This document shows positions 1 to 9,322 of a stretch of DNA of 64,000 bases, one piece after another. Origin of the DNA: Plantactinospora sp039889035 (GTDB taxonomy: Bacteria; Actinomycetota; Actinomycetes; Mycobacteriales; Micromonosporaceae); the NCBI GenBank assembly GCA_039889035.1, contig JBDQQY010000033.1, positions 47,259-111,258 of the forward strand. The letters are read 5' to 3'. The position numbers and the translations under genes were made by a program. The first letter of the stretch is position 1. Every line of letters starts with the position of its first letter. The notes under the pieces are model-generated. The model was not told the DNA's origin. It made no database searches and saw nothing but the letters and a program-made list of their open reading frames with translations.

Positions 1-884
1 TCACGCACGGGTGCTGGGCCGGGATCGGGCCCGCCCTGCTTTGGAATGCACTCCCAGCGTCAGGAGTGGTACGGGAGCCGTTTGACCCCAGCATCGATCT
101 TCATCGCAATCGAGCTATCCGCCGTCGTGCGAGGCGGAGGTTCTGCGCCGACGCCTCGCCATTCGGATCGGCAGCCCGAGCCTGCGGCGGCGGTTTGCCG
201 CCTTGCGACCGATCGGCGGCATGGTACCGGCTCGATTTGTCGATTGCACGACTAAACTCGCCCCAATCGCACACACTGTCCGTCAGCCGAGGCATAAAGG
301 CCCGCAGAATCCTGCATCTGCCGGTCGTGGTCAAGTCTCTCGCCAGCTCGACCTCCGACACTTCCATAACGACGCGAAGGCCGTAGGTCGGCCCCGAAGC
401 CGATACGTGCACGTCAGGATGGATAAGCGCCGTTCCACCCCCTTGGGAGCGCAGGCCTGCTCCCAATCTGCTCCCCCAGCAACGTCTACGACTTCATGAG
501 TGACATCAGTCGGGCCGGCTCAGTGCAGCCGTCCCCCCGGCCCCGCGTCATTCCCGGCCCGGCGCCGTCACGCAGCCCGCGCTTCTAGTGAGGTCGAGCG
601 ACTTCGAGCCCTGGTAGCTGTCACCCAACCACTACGGGCCGTCATTATCCTCATAGACAATCCTGTCGAGGATTCAACGGGACGATCAATGAGTACCGCC
701 AGGCAGTCTGAAACGATCTCCAAAGCACCAGGCCGCCGCCGTGGAACGAGTATTGGCACGGTACAGGGCTGGAGTGGTTACGGTCGACGGGCCGCCCCTG
801 GCTAAACCCGCACGGCCCGGCCGAGGACGAGATTCACGCGGCCGGTTGACCCCGGCGGTACCCGGTGCGACCCGCCTGCCAGCC
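1..884. other. No gene recognised
   Basis: Open frames here are short, overlap on both strands and have the Arg/Pro/Ala-rich composition of GC-driven shadow frames. I see no motif, signal peptide or convincing ribosome binding site. The stretch is probably decayed sequence upstream of the broken membrane-protein gene. Confidence 0.5.
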
Positions 885-929
885 CTAGCGACACGTTTCG
901 AGTCGCCACGGCGACCGTCTTTCCGTCAA

Positions 930-1600
930 GCGGCCGGCAGTTCCGGGGTGGACCGGGTCGATCTGCGGCCGGCCGCGCCGCAGAATCGATCGACTGGCGA
1001 TCGCGAGCAGGAGCAGTATGAAGCCCGAACCGACGAACACGGTGTTCAGTACCACCCGGACCGTCTGACCTTGATGGACAGCTATTGCCGCGAGCAGGCC
1101 CGGGTACGCGAGCAACGCGCCCATGGCCGCCGCGCTGGCCGATCTGGGCGCGGCGGAGATGAGGGCGCCGTCGAGCGTGTGGGTGCTTTCCTCCGTAGCT
1201 CGGTGGCGGCCCCGCGCAGTCCCCCGCCAGGGTCGCGCAACGCGGGAGCCAGGTGACCAGGGCGCCGGTCAGCACGATAATGCCCAGAGCCACCGCCGTC
1301 GTCCACGGCCGCGCCGGGCCCGCGCCCGCAGCGTGCAGGGCGGCAGCCGTAGCTACCCCGGCGTGGGAAGGGGCAGTACGGAAATCGTTCGCGGCAACCG
1401 AGGTGATTCCGTACCCGAAGGCAACCATGCCCCCAATTAACAGCGGTGACCACCACGGCAGCACGAACGCTGCTGGTGTGCACCGATCGCGGCCAGGAGG
1501 ACGCAGACCGCCCTGACGGCGTGCCTGAACCGGTGCGGCGGCGCTGGGAAGGCCACAATCGCGACGAACAGCAGGACGATCGGTACGACCCATGCGGCAT
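930..1600 (-). pseudogene. Broken multi-pass membrane protein gene
   Basis: Three successive minus-strand frames each give convincing hydrophobic helices, and together they read like one membrane protein. About 1592-1437 gives a helix starting WVVPIVLLFVAIVAFPA. About 1464-1218 gives two more (LLIGGMVAFGYGI and TAVALGIIVLTGALVTW). About 1124-945 gives LLAYPGLLAAIAVH and VFVGSGFILLLLAIA. At least two frameshifts separate the pieces, so no intact product is expected. The family is not recognised. I see no start or ribosome binding site, so the 5' end may also be lost. The alternative, three unrelated small membrane ORFs, is less likely because the pieces are collinear. Confidence 0.45.
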
Positions 1601-1987
1601 GGGGTGGAGTTCCCGCCGAGGTCGACGTTCCAGATCCGGTCACTCGATCAAGGTCATGCCCGCATCCTGCCGACGAGCCCGCACCCGGGCATCTCCGCGT
1701 ACGGCGGTAGCCGCTTCGCGGATCTGCCGCCGACCGTGCACGCCGCCCCAGCCCAGCGCCCTCACGCTTCGTGACCGGCCTACCGTGCCGGTGACATCCG
1801 GAACAGCCGATGAGCGCCCACCTGTCCGCCGAAGCGGCCAATTTGCCGTACAGAGAGCATGCACGTCGCCGCACCCAGCAATCACGCGTTATGTAGCCGC
1901 TGGAAACAGCTCCACCTCGCCGTAGCGTTTCGACACCCCGTCGATGTCGAGCCTGCCAGTCATGTCGCTCCCTCATCCCGGTGACGG

Positions 1988-2202
1988 CTAAACCTCACCG
2001 ACCGCAGCGACCTGGATCGATTTGCGCAGGGCGGGGCCGATCGGTCCGCTGAGCTTGGCGAGTTCCTGGATGCGCTGTTTGCTGGCGCGTTTGGTCCTAC
2101 GGTCGAGGACGAGCTTGAGGTCGCCGGCGGCAATGCTGGCCACGAGTGCGGCGTCGGCGGTGTCGATGGGCTTGTGCAGGGCGGCCCCGACCTGGCTTGT
2201 CG
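1988..2202 (-). pseudogene. C-terminal remnant of an unrecognised gene
   Basis: The minus strand reads an open, balanced protein tail containing KPIDTADAALVASIAAGDL and RIQELAKLSGPIGPALRKS before a TAG stop at 1990-1988. Its composition is normal for a helical protein, unlike the surrounding noise. Upstream the sense frame seems to move by one base (about 2202-2260), so the gene looks frameshifted and cut off. I do not recognise the family. Confidence 0.3.
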
Positions 2203-2339
2203 TGCAAATAGTCGACCCGACGGGCGCCCCAAGCCGCCAACTTGGTCCCTAGTGTGGACACGTCGCGCCGCCGAGGGGCACGTCGCCGTCACCGGCTCGT
2301 CGCGAGAGTTGCAGCCGTTTCACCGAGGAGGCAGTCCGC

Positions 2340-2657
2340 ATGAGCATGTTCCTGTACCGGCTCATTCCGCACCGCTCTGATTTGCCCGACACAATGACCG
2401 AGGCGGAGGCGGCCGTCATGGGCGCGCACGTCGCGTATTGGCAGGCGCTAGCCGACACCGGTACCGCGGTCACTTTCGGCCCGGTCGCCGATCCCGCTGG
2501 GGCGTGGGGGCTCGCCGTGGTGGCAGCCGAGACGCAGGCGGAGGTGGAGGCGCTCCGCGTGCAGGATCCCGCCGTCACCAACAACCTCGGCACGGTCGAC
2601 GTCCTGCCCATGCCGGGTGCGATCGTCGGGCGCACGGTTCCTGGAACCGACCACTAG
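2340..2657 (+). CDS. YCII-related domain protein
   Basis: A 105-residue protein beginning MSMFLYRLIPHR, with a GAGGAGG ribosome binding site 7-13 bases upstream. Its length, the early Leu/Ile-rich strand, the central VTFGPVADPAGAWGLAVV segment and the closing strand fit the YCII-related family, small alpha/beta dimers with a ferredoxin-like fold. Family members are found alone or beside sigma factors and the substrate is usually unknown; a cytoplasmic role is likely. A weak hairpin (2677-2683 with 2695-2701) lies just downstream. The gene is followed 92 bp later by the response regulator, but nothing shows that they work together. Confidence 0.7.
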   Translation: MSMFLYRLIPHRSDLPDTMTEAEAAVMGAHVAYWQALADTGTAVTFGPVADPAGAWGLAVVAAETQAEVEALRVQDPAVTNNLGTVDVLPMPGAIVGRTVPGTDH

Positions 2658-2749
2658 TCGATCATGTCGCCGTGACGACCGCGGTCCATCCTCTCGCGGT
2701 CGGCCGGTGGATCGAGTCGTACAAATAGGCGACCCGGTACGGTGGCGCC

Positions 2750-3409
2750 ATGGGAGAGGCGCTAGCGCTACGGGTGGCCGTCGTCGACGATCATCCGATC
2801 GCCCGCCACGGGCTGTGCAGCCTTCTGGAGCCGATCCCGGACCTTGCCGTCGTGGCGTCCGTGGGCGGCCCGGATGAGCTGCCACGCGACCAGGGCGGCG
2901 AGCTGGACGTTGACCTCGTGATTCTCGACCTCTATCTGGACGGGAGGCGGCCGGCCCTGGAGGAGATCAGCGCCCTGTCCGAGCAGCGGCCGGTTCTGGT
3001 GATCTCGGCGTCCCGGGAACCGGCCGATGTCGTCGCTGCGATGCAGTCCGGCGCGTCGGGGTATGTGACCAAGCACGCGGAGCGGGATGCGTACCTGGCG
3101 GCGATCCGGACCGTGGCCGAAGGCGAGTTTTACCTCTCCTCGCAGCTGGCCGACCTGATCCAGGCAGCGGTCGACGCTGGGCAGGTGACCCGAGACCGGC
3201 CGGCCCTGTCAGCCCGCGAGCAGGAGACGTTGTCCTACATCGCCCGTGGATTCACCCATCGGCAGGCCGCTACCCGGATGGGTGTGTCCACCACCACCGT
3301 CAACACCTATGTAGCGCGGATCCGGACCAAGTTGCAGCTGGGCAACAAGGCCGAGCTCGCGCTGGCCGCCCTACGCTACGTCGGGCCGCGCCGCTCCGCG
3401 CAGGACTGA
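2750..3409 (+). CDS. NarL/LuxR-family response regulator, partner of the split kinase pair
   Basis: A 219-residue two-domain regulator. The receiver (about 7-125) has the acidic pair D13-D14 (VVDDHP), phosphoacceptor D60 (VILDLYL), a Ser/Thr switch near S86 and K108 (GYVTKH). A LuxR-type helix-turn-helix occupies about 150-210, with LSAREQETLSYIARG followed by the recognition region TTTVNTYVARIRTKL. It should bind DNA as a phosphorylated dimer. It stands 76 bp ahead of two kinase-like genes on the same strand and is clearly paralogous to the regulator at 42949-43617, sharing VAVVDDHPIARHG and the same C-terminal layout. That second copy closes the type VII secretion operon, so the target of this regulator may also relate to secretion; this is an inference. 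Confidence 0.9.
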   Translation: MGEALALRVAVVDDHPIARHGLCSLLEPIPDLAVVASVGGPDELPRDQGGELDVDLVILDLYLDGRRPALEEISALSEQRPVLVISASREPADVVAAMQSGASGYVTKHAERDAYLAAIRTVAEGEFYLSSQLADLIQAAVDAGQVTRDRPALSAREQETLSYIARGFTHRQAATRMGVSTTTVNTYVARIRTKLQLGNKAELALAALRYVGPRRSAQD

Positions 3410-3485
3410 TCCGGCCGTGTGAACTGACGACCACGGCTCGGTACGCCTTATGGTGGGTGGGAGGACTTCGGCTCAGGAGGCCGAT

Positions 3486-4628
3486 GTGGGCGGACTCGAC
3501 GGCGCCCGGGTCCGCAGTGAGCACATCATCGCGATGGTGGTGGTCGTCTCGCGGCTCGGCGCGCTCGTGCTGCTCGCCACGATGGTGCTCAGCGCGGCAG
3601 GCACGCTGCGCCGGGCGCCGTTCGCGCTCGTCGTGGCGCTGACTGTGCTGGAGTCGGCCGCGCTGATCACGGCCTGCCTGTGGACGCGCCGGGTGTCCCG
3701 GGAGTGGGTGATGGCCGACGCCGTCTGCGTCGCCGGGCTGCTCTGGGGGGCCGCGCAGGCACCGGTCGCTGGTGACCTGACCGGCACCAGTCCGCTGTAC
3801 AACTTCGCGACGGTCGCCTCATTGGTGTTGGGGCTGCCCGCGTGGACGCTGGCCACAGCCACGGCGACCGCACTGCTGCTCGTCCTGGCCAACATCGGTA
3901 CGGCCCTGCCGTACGACGAGCAGTACCCATTGTGGAACGCGATCCCAGACTCGCTGGCGCTCCTGGGCAACGCGGTCGTGGCATGGGTTATCGCCTGGCT
4001 GGTGCGCCGGTCAGCCGCAGCGCTGGACGCGCATCGGGTCACCGCGGTCACCCGGGCCGAAACGCTGGCCGGCGAACGGGAGCGGGTGCGCCAGGGACGG
4101 GTCCTGGAGGCCCATCTTCTGTCCATGTTGGAAGAGGTGGCTGCGACACCGGGCGCGGTCGCGCCGCAGCTGCGCGCGCACGTCGAGGCGGAGGTCGGCT
4201 GGCTGCGCGCAATGGTCCGCGACGGACTGCCTGATGAGGCCAACGACTTGGCCGCCGCGCTGCGTGCGCTGGCCGGCGAGAAGGCCGCCCGCGGAATGCG
4301 CCTCGACATCCAGTGCCCCGACGACCTGCCCGAGCTGTCCCCGGACCGGGTCGCCGCCGTTACCGGTGCCTGCCGCGAGGCGCTGACCAACGTCGGCAAG
4401 CATGCCGGCATGAATGCGGCCCGCCTGTCGGTGACCGTTACCGATGCCGTGATGGTGGAGATCGTGGACAAGGGAAGGGGCTACGACCAGGCACACGAAC
4501 CGGTCGGCACGGGGCAACGAAGCTCGATTCAGCAGCGCCTGGCAGAGGTCGGTGGCACGGCGACCATCGAGTCCATGCCCGGCCACGGCACGCGAGTGCT
4601 CCTGCAAGTGCCGGTCGGCCGGCTATGA
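3486..4628 (+). CDS. Split histidine kinase, ATP-binding subunit (copy 1)
   Basis: About 380 residues. I chose GTG 3486 because AGGAGG lies at 3475-3480; an upstream ATG at 3450 has no such site. The N-terminal half (about 14-175) holds five or six membrane helices. A dimerisation-like segment follows (GERERVRQGRVLEAHLLSML), but the column that carries the phosphoacceptor His in NarL-type kinases is Glu208. The C-terminal HATPase domain looks intact: N-box REALTNVGKHA (N302), G1 box VDKGRGYD (D328, G330, G332) and G2 box GHGTR. So the protein can probably bind ATP but cannot phosphorylate itself on the usual His. Its stop overlaps the start of the next gene (ATGA), which supplies the missing His. 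It is paralogous to 40514-41695. Confidence 0.85.
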   Translation: MGGLDGARVRSEHIIAMVVVVSRLGALVLLATMVLSAAGTLRRAPFALVVALTVLESAALITACLWTRRVSREWVMADAVCVAGLLWGAAQAPVAGDLTGTSPLYNFATVASLVLGLPAWTLATATATALLLVLANIGTALPYDEQYPLWNAIPDSLALLGNAVVAWVIAWLVRRSAAALDAHRVTAVTRAETLAGERERVRQGRVLEAHLLSMLEEVAATPGAVAPQLRAHVEAEVGWLRAMVRDGLPDEANDLAAALRALAGEKAARGMRLDIQCPDDLPELSPDRVAAVTGACREALTNVGKHAGMNAARLSVTVTDAVMVEIVDKGRGYDQAHEPVGTGQRSSIQQRLAEVGGTATIESMPGHGTRVLLQVPVGRL

Positions 4629-5773
4629 CCGCGTTGCTGTGGCGGTCGTGGCTCGCGCTGACCGGGCGGGCCGCCGGGGGCGACCGGCTCGTTCTCGCGG
4701 TGGGCCTCACCGTCCGCATCGCAGCCGCGGTGATGCTCCTGTACACGCTGCCGCTGATCTGGCACCGCCTGCCGTACCCCGGTTGGTCCGCCGTGCTGGT
4801 GCTCGCGCTGTGCGCGCAGACCGCGGCGGTGCTGACATGGTGGCTGCGACGCCAACGCGTGACCGCCGGACCGCTCGTGCTGGACGTGCTCACCGGCGTC
4901 TCGGCGCTCGCGGTCTGCCCGATCCTGAACGCCCCGCACGCAGTCGTCGGCTGGACCGGCTTCGCCTACCCGCACACCATCCTGGTGTCCTTCACCTACG
5001 GCCTCGGACCTCGACGGCTCTGGCCGGTCGTGGCCGCTGGCACCGCGCTGGCGGCCACATCGGTCGCCGGTTCCGTCGCGGTCGACGGCGTCTCTCTCGC
5101 CAGCGCCCTGCTCGCTACGCCCGGCTACTTCGTCCACCCAACGGTCGGCTGGCTCACCGCCAACCTGCTGCGGCGAACCTCCGATCAGGTGGAGGCAGTG
5201 CGGACGCGGGCAGTTGCCGCAGCGGCCGAGTTAGCGACCGCCCGCGAGCGGGCCCGGCACGCCCGTGCACTGCACGACCGGGTCCTCCAGACAGTCGAGA
5301 CTCTCGCCCGGGAGCACACCGTCGCCTCCGCGCCGCTCCGCGAGCGGATCCTCGACCAAGCCGCCTGGCTACGTCGCTTCGTCGAGACCGGGCAGGCCAC
5401 ACATGACGAAGACCTCTGCACAGGGCTGGCGGCAGCCAGCCGGGCCGCGGCCCGCACCGGTTCCACCGTGCAGCTCAACGATGCCCGGCTGCGACTCGCG
5501 GCCCAGAACGGGGTCGCCGACCTGTCACCGGAGCGCCGCGACGCCCTGGTCGCCGCCGTACACCACGCGCTCACCGCGATCACCGGCAGCGTAGTCGTGC
5601 ACGCGACCCTCGACGGTGACGGCGTCCTGGTCACCGTGCTCGCCACCGGACCAGCCACACCGCCCTCCCCGAACGACGTCACCGATATCGAGCAGCAGCT
5701 GGCGAGCGTAGGAGGCCGCGTCGCCGTCGACCCGGTGCCCTACATGGAGCTATGGATCCCTGCAACGACCTGA
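4625..5773 (+). CDS. Split histidine kinase, phosphoacceptor-His subunit (copy 1)
   Basis: 382 residues from ATG 4625, which overlaps the previous stop. Membrane helices fill about 24-175, beginning VGLTVRIAAAVMLLYTLPLIW. The DHp-like segment has a standard H-box, ARALHDRVLQTVETLA, with His217 (codon 5273). The C-terminal region keeps the length of a HATPase domain but not its motifs. Where the partner has REALTN this protein has HHALTAI, where the partner has VDKGRG it has LATGPA, and the G2 glycines are replaced by YMELW. It should therefore be a phosphoacceptor that needs the upstream protein as its kinase. It is paralogous to 41692-42864, which shows the same losses. A classical pseudogene is unlikely because both copies stay open and coupled. 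Confidence 0.85.
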   Translation: MTALLWRSWLALTGRAAGGDRLVLAVGLTVRIAAAVMLLYTLPLIWHRLPYPGWSAVLVLALCAQTAAVLTWWLRRQRVTAGPLVLDVLTGVSALAVCPILNAPHAVVGWTGFAYPHTILVSFTYGLGPRRLWPVVAAGTALAATSVAGSVAVDGVSLASALLATPGYFVHPTVGWLTANLLRRTSDQVEAVRTRAVAAAAELATARERARHARALHDRVLQTVETLAREHTVASAPLRERILDQAAWLRRFVETGQATHDEDLCTGLAAASRAAARTGSTVQLNDARLRLAAQNGVADLSPERRDALVAAVHHALTAITGSVVVHATLDGDGVLVTVLATGPATPPSPNDVTDIEQQLASVGGRVAVDPVPYMELWIPATT

Positions 5774-6744
5774 TACCCACGCGGCAAGTCCGAGCCGGCC
5801 GACGATAAGGCCTCTCCCACGCCATGCGGTCAGCCCGGTTATGCCACTGCCACATGAAGACCCGCACCGAGCAGGACGCCCAACTCCGAAACCAGCTGGT
5901 CGCCCCGCTCGACGACGTGCCAGACAGCATCAACCGGACGTGCGTCGAAGACCTGACTTCCGCCTGCGCCCGCCAGCATCGATGGCACCAGCGGCGACGC
6001 GGCCCGACTCGCCGGAAGCAGGCCGCGATACCTGCCATCACGTGTCGCGGCCATCGGCCCGACCAACCCTGCTTGGACGCATCGGCACGCCGTCCGTCTA
6101 TAGAGGCGGGTGGCAATGGCACGGGCGCAGGCACGCCCGCACCACCGCTACCAGCAAATGCGCCAAGCCCTGAACTCCACGGCAGTAACGATCAGAGACG
6201 GGGCGTCGCCGGAATCAACCTCTAAGTTCGTAGCCGTGCGAGGTGATCCTGTATCCGAGCTGACAGGAGCGTTTTGACTGTACTCCTCTGGGAACCCAAT
6301 CGCCGGTGGCGCTGTATCCGATGAAGCCTGAGGTCTGCCGGCAATTGATCCGTACCCTCACGCCGCCCGAACCGCCAGAGCAAAAGGCCATGGCGCCTTC
6401 ACCTTGGATAAGGCTCGATGCAGCCAACCAATCCCGCCTGCGCTGGCCCAGCCGGAACCAGGGAAGCCGCAGTCGCGATCGCGGTCGCGACTGCGGCGCC
6501 CGACAGACGCAGTCGTCTACGCGCTACACAATCCTTTCACGAGTCGTCTACCCCGAAAGCGCGAGCCCAGTAACCCAAATCGGGTGGCTCGACCCGCGAC
6601 TCAGCATCACACTATCGGCCACAACGCCACACGACCTGTCGTTCAAAATGACGACAACCCACTCCGGCGAGCCTCGTCTACTGTGCGTCTACAGAGGTCG
6701 TGAACCATCCCGTCGACCTCGGTTCCGAGTAGGACGGAGGCGCC
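5774..6744. other. Long intergenic region, no convincing gene
   Basis: Several open frames cross this 970-bp stretch but they overlap one another and lack ribosome binding sites. A minus-strand frame at 5839-6066 ends with a reasonable-looking tail (GSQVFDARPVDAVWHVVE), which might be a gene remnant, but I cannot place it. The last bases before 6745 must hold the promoter of the secreted protein. Confidence 0.4.
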
Positions 6745-7236
6745 ATGACCAACCATTCCCGGGCCCGGCTAGCGCAGATAACCCTGGTCGCCATGCTCGC
6801 GCTGGCAGCCACGCTACTGAAACCCGGCACCGCGGATGCGGCCACGTCCGGAGGCGGATGCGGAGCGGCCCGGTATGCGACCACCGCAAGCGCCACGATA
6901 TCCGCCACAGCATGCATCAGCTTCCATGGGTTAAGTTCCCCTAACACACGTCCGGACGCCTACCTCACGTTCTCGGCCCAGTATCCGACGCTGTGGCTGT
7001 ACTGCGGTCTCGACCTGTTCGTTCGAGACCTGACAACGAACCGGACCATCCAGTACAAGAGCTTCAACTGCACAGGTGTCGCTCGACAGAATGCGTACGG
7101 GGCCAGGTTCGCACTCGACAACTTCAACGCCGCCGTCGGCCATCGCTATCAGACAAACGTGTCGGTGTTCGGCACCTACGACGGGCGATATTTGGCCAGT
7201 CCAATCGCCTACAGCGGCGTTCTCGTGGTGACCTGA
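6745..7236 (+). CDS. Small secreted protein of unknown function
   Basis: 163 residues with an ACGGAGG ribosome binding site 6-12 bases before ATG. The N-terminus is a Sec signal peptide: basic start, hydrophobic ITLVAMLALAATLL, and a likely cleavage after TADAA near residue 33. The mature part (about 130 residues) has cysteines near GGGCGAA, TACISF, LYCGLDL and FNCTGV, enough for two disulfides, and many Tyr, Thr and Asn residues, suggesting an extracellular beta-rich domain. I do not recognise the family. The gene stands alone between a long gap and a stretch of gene debris. Confidence 0.65.
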   Translation: MTNHSRARLAQITLVAMLALAATLLKPGTADAATSGGGCGAARYATTASATISATACISFHGLSSPNTRPDAYLTFSAQYPTLWLYCGLDLFVRDLTTNRTIQYKSFNCTGVARQNAYGARFALDNFNAAVGHRYQTNVSVFGTYDGRYLASPIAYSGVLVVT

Positions 7237-7505
7237 GCGGCTCAGGCAGACGCTCGTTCCAGATCGACATGCGCAAAGTTGGCGTTGACGCGGACCGCGC
7301 ACGGCGACACGCTCGACGTGGCCTCCAGGCGCGCGGTGCCCGCGCCAGCCGGCGGCACCTCAGGCATGCTCCGCACCAGTCGGACGACCAAAGGCAGACC
7401 CGGGCCGGCGTGCGCCCCGTTAGCCCGCTCGCCCGGACTTTGATGTCAGAGAACGTCTGACTCACGTATTTTGCGGGTGATGCCGTCTTCAGTTGTCTCG
7501 ACAGG

Positions 7506-7814
7506 CTGTGGAGCACTCCGGCCGACCTGATGCGGCTGGAGCGGGAGATCGACCGTGCCGCCACCAGCGAATCCGTGCTGCTGCCGCAGGATCTGACCGC
7601 GCAGATGCTGACTCCGCAGGTACCCGGCGGATTTGGTCTCGGCACCGAATTCGGCAACGGATGCTTCGGGCACAGCGGGCAGAACACCGGCTACAGCTGC
7701 ATCTCCTTCGCCTGGCCGGCATCAGGCACGGCGGTCGCCGTGACGACGAACGCCCACGACTGCCGCGACGCCCTGCTCGCCCTCATTGAGCCGGCCGGAC
7801 GCCATTACGGCTGA
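7506..7814 (+). pseudogene. C-terminal fragment of a serine hydrolase (beta-lactamase fold)
   Basis: The frame reads LWSTPADLMRLEREID and later FGHSGQNTGYSCISFAWPASG, ending in an alpha-helical tail. The first matches the (L/I)xSTxxDLxRF segment and the second the (H/K)xG strand region of the class C beta-lactamase/DD-peptidase family. The SxxK and YxN motifs are absent, so roughly the first three quarters of the gene is missing. An ATG at 7530 sits inside the fragment and is probably not a real start. It is followed by two other gene fragments, which points to a decayed segment. Confidence 0.6.
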
Positions 7815-7960
7815 ATACACGACTGCCCGAACTCGCCCACCACTGCGGACACGCAAATCTTCTTCGAGAGCGACTCATCAACGAGTAGTGGGACAACCTC
7901 TCATGCCGCGGTCCGCGCGTCACCCCGCGCGAACGAGTAAGGGACGAGGTTCGGTGCTCA

Positions 7961-8109
7961 GTGTTCGGCCAGGGTGATACAGAGCGAGACGAGCTCGCCG
8001 CGGCAGTGGCGCGGGGCGCGGTCGACGTACGGGCCCGGGCGGTGCCACTGGCCGACATCGCCAGGCGTGGACCGCCGACACCGACGACCGCATCGTCCTC
8101 GTGCCGTAG
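7961..8109 (+). pseudogene. C-terminal fragment of an MDR/zinc-type oxidoreductase
   Basis: The frame from 7961 reads DELAAAVARGAVDVRARAV followed by PLADIAR. A one-base shift then continues AWTADTDDRIVLVP to a TAG stop at 8107-8109. This order (terminal helix, VRARxxPLxxxAxAW, then a short VP-ending strand) is the usual C-terminus of medium-chain dehydrogenase/quinone reductases. The catalytic and nucleotide-binding parts are missing and the reading frame is broken. Confidence 0.5.
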
Positions 8110-8197
8110 GCGTTCCGACGCCGATGCACTGGCGGCATCTCCCGGTGTTGTGATCACGATCCGGAACCTGAGGAGGACACCCGGCAGACGGGGACCA

Positions 8198-8346
8198 CGT
8201 ACGATCGTCATCACCGGTGCGAGCTCGGGCACGGGCTCGCCGCCGCCGAACATTTCGCCGCCCGGGGTTGACCTGGTCGTCTTGGTCGGCCACGACGAGC
8301 GCCGGCTGGCGTGGCCGCACACGCCGACGACGGGAACGCGAAAGAG
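8198..8346 (+). pseudogene. N-terminal fragment of a short-chain dehydrogenase
   Basis: RTIVITGASSGTG is the TGxxxGxG cofactor motif of the SDR family. In the next frame the DNA continues LAAAEHFAARG, and back in the first frame VDLVVLVGHDERRLA: the expected helix A and beta-B with an acidic residue. Two compensating shifts are needed, and the rest of the enzyme (NNAG, YxxxK) is absent. The fragment runs straight into the membrane-protein gene at 8347. Confidence 0.5.
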
Positions 8347-9033
8347 ATGGCGGTGTCAGCCGGGAAGCTGCCCCCCGTACCGGATTTGTCCGGACAACCG
8401 AGGCCACCCACCGCGCCACGGGTGGAGGGTCCTTGGCAGGGCGAGCGTCACCGGCTGCGAATTGCCCACCACCAGGGCACCGACCAGCTGTCTATCGTCT
8501 CGCCCGAGCAGGGACCCGTGCTGGAGAGCGTTGTCGCGGCCCGCCCGCCAGGCCGCCTACGGAGCGCCGCGCTCGGGGCGGTATACGCCGTCCTGCCGGT
8601 CACCATCGTGATGACGATCGTGTTGTGGTTCACCGTCGAGGATCGGCCGGGCGCCTACCGGATCATGGTCGCCGTCGTTGCCACGGCCACCTTCCTGGCC
8701 TTCTGCTACAACGCCGCCCGCCCCACCGTCGTGCTGCGCGCTGGCGCTCGCGTCGTCGCCGAAACGGACGGCGCCGGCGCCGGCGTCGACCTGCCGCTCT
8801 ACGAACTGCGCACGATCACCGTCACGGGCTCGGCGCGCGGGCGGGTGCTGCGGCTTGTCGGGCCGAACCGGCGGCGACTGACGCTCCCGTTCGGCCTGCT
8901 CGAGGCCAACCAACGGCTCTGGGATCTGGTGTACAACGGCATCCGGCACTCGGAGGCCGCCGGCGCCGAGATCGACGCACGCACCCGGCGGATGCTCGGC
9001 CTGCCGTCGGACAACCGGTCAACCGCCCGCTGA
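8347..9033 (+). CDS. Two-helix membrane protein of unknown function
   Basis: 228 residues if ATG 8347 is used. The open frame goes back to GTG 8311, but residues before 8347 look like the tail of the SDR fragment. Two adjacent membrane helices lie near 80-130 (LGAVYAVLPVTIVMTIVLWF and RIMVAVVATATFLAFCY). A soluble C-terminal domain of about 95 residues follows, with short strands (PTVVLRAGARVVAETDG, LRTITVTGSARGRVLRLVG) and a helix. This resembles bacterial membrane-anchored PH-like domains, but I cannot assign a family. The start is uncertain because neither candidate has a strong ribosome binding site. Confidence 0.55.
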   Translation: MAVSAGKLPPVPDLSGQPRPPTAPRVEGPWQGERHRLRIAHHQGTDQLSIVSPEQGPVLESVVAARPPGRLRSAALGAVYAVLPVTIVMTIVLWFTVEDRPGAYRIMVAVVATATFLAFCYNAARPTVVLRAGARVVAETDGAGAGVDLPLYELRTITVTGSARGRVLRLVGPNRRRLTLPFGLLEANQRLWDLVYNGIRHSEAAGAEIDARTRRMLGLPSDNRSTAR

Positions 9034-9322
9034 CCGTCACGTCTCGCCCCGCCGAAGCTCACGGTCGGCTGTTCGCGACACCGTCCGCCCGGCCGGTCAG
9101 GCCGTCCACCATGACCTGGGACGGACGACCGGCACCTGCCCCGGTGGGCCTCGTCGCCGACGGCGGGGAGTTGTCCATGCTGACCCAGCAGGACAGCGGG
9201 AAGATCAGGGCGGATCCCGACAACGCCTCCGCTGACCACCCACATACCTCGTGCGACCAGCGCGAGGCTGTAGGGTGCCAAAATTGGGTTCCGGCTGGTG
9301 ACCTGCGAATTCGAAGATCCGG

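Noticed and set aside
3450..3485. ATG 3450 as the start of the first kinase subunit
   Set aside because: It lacks a ribosome binding site, while GTG 3486 has AGGAGG at a good distance and gives an N-terminus of the expected type.
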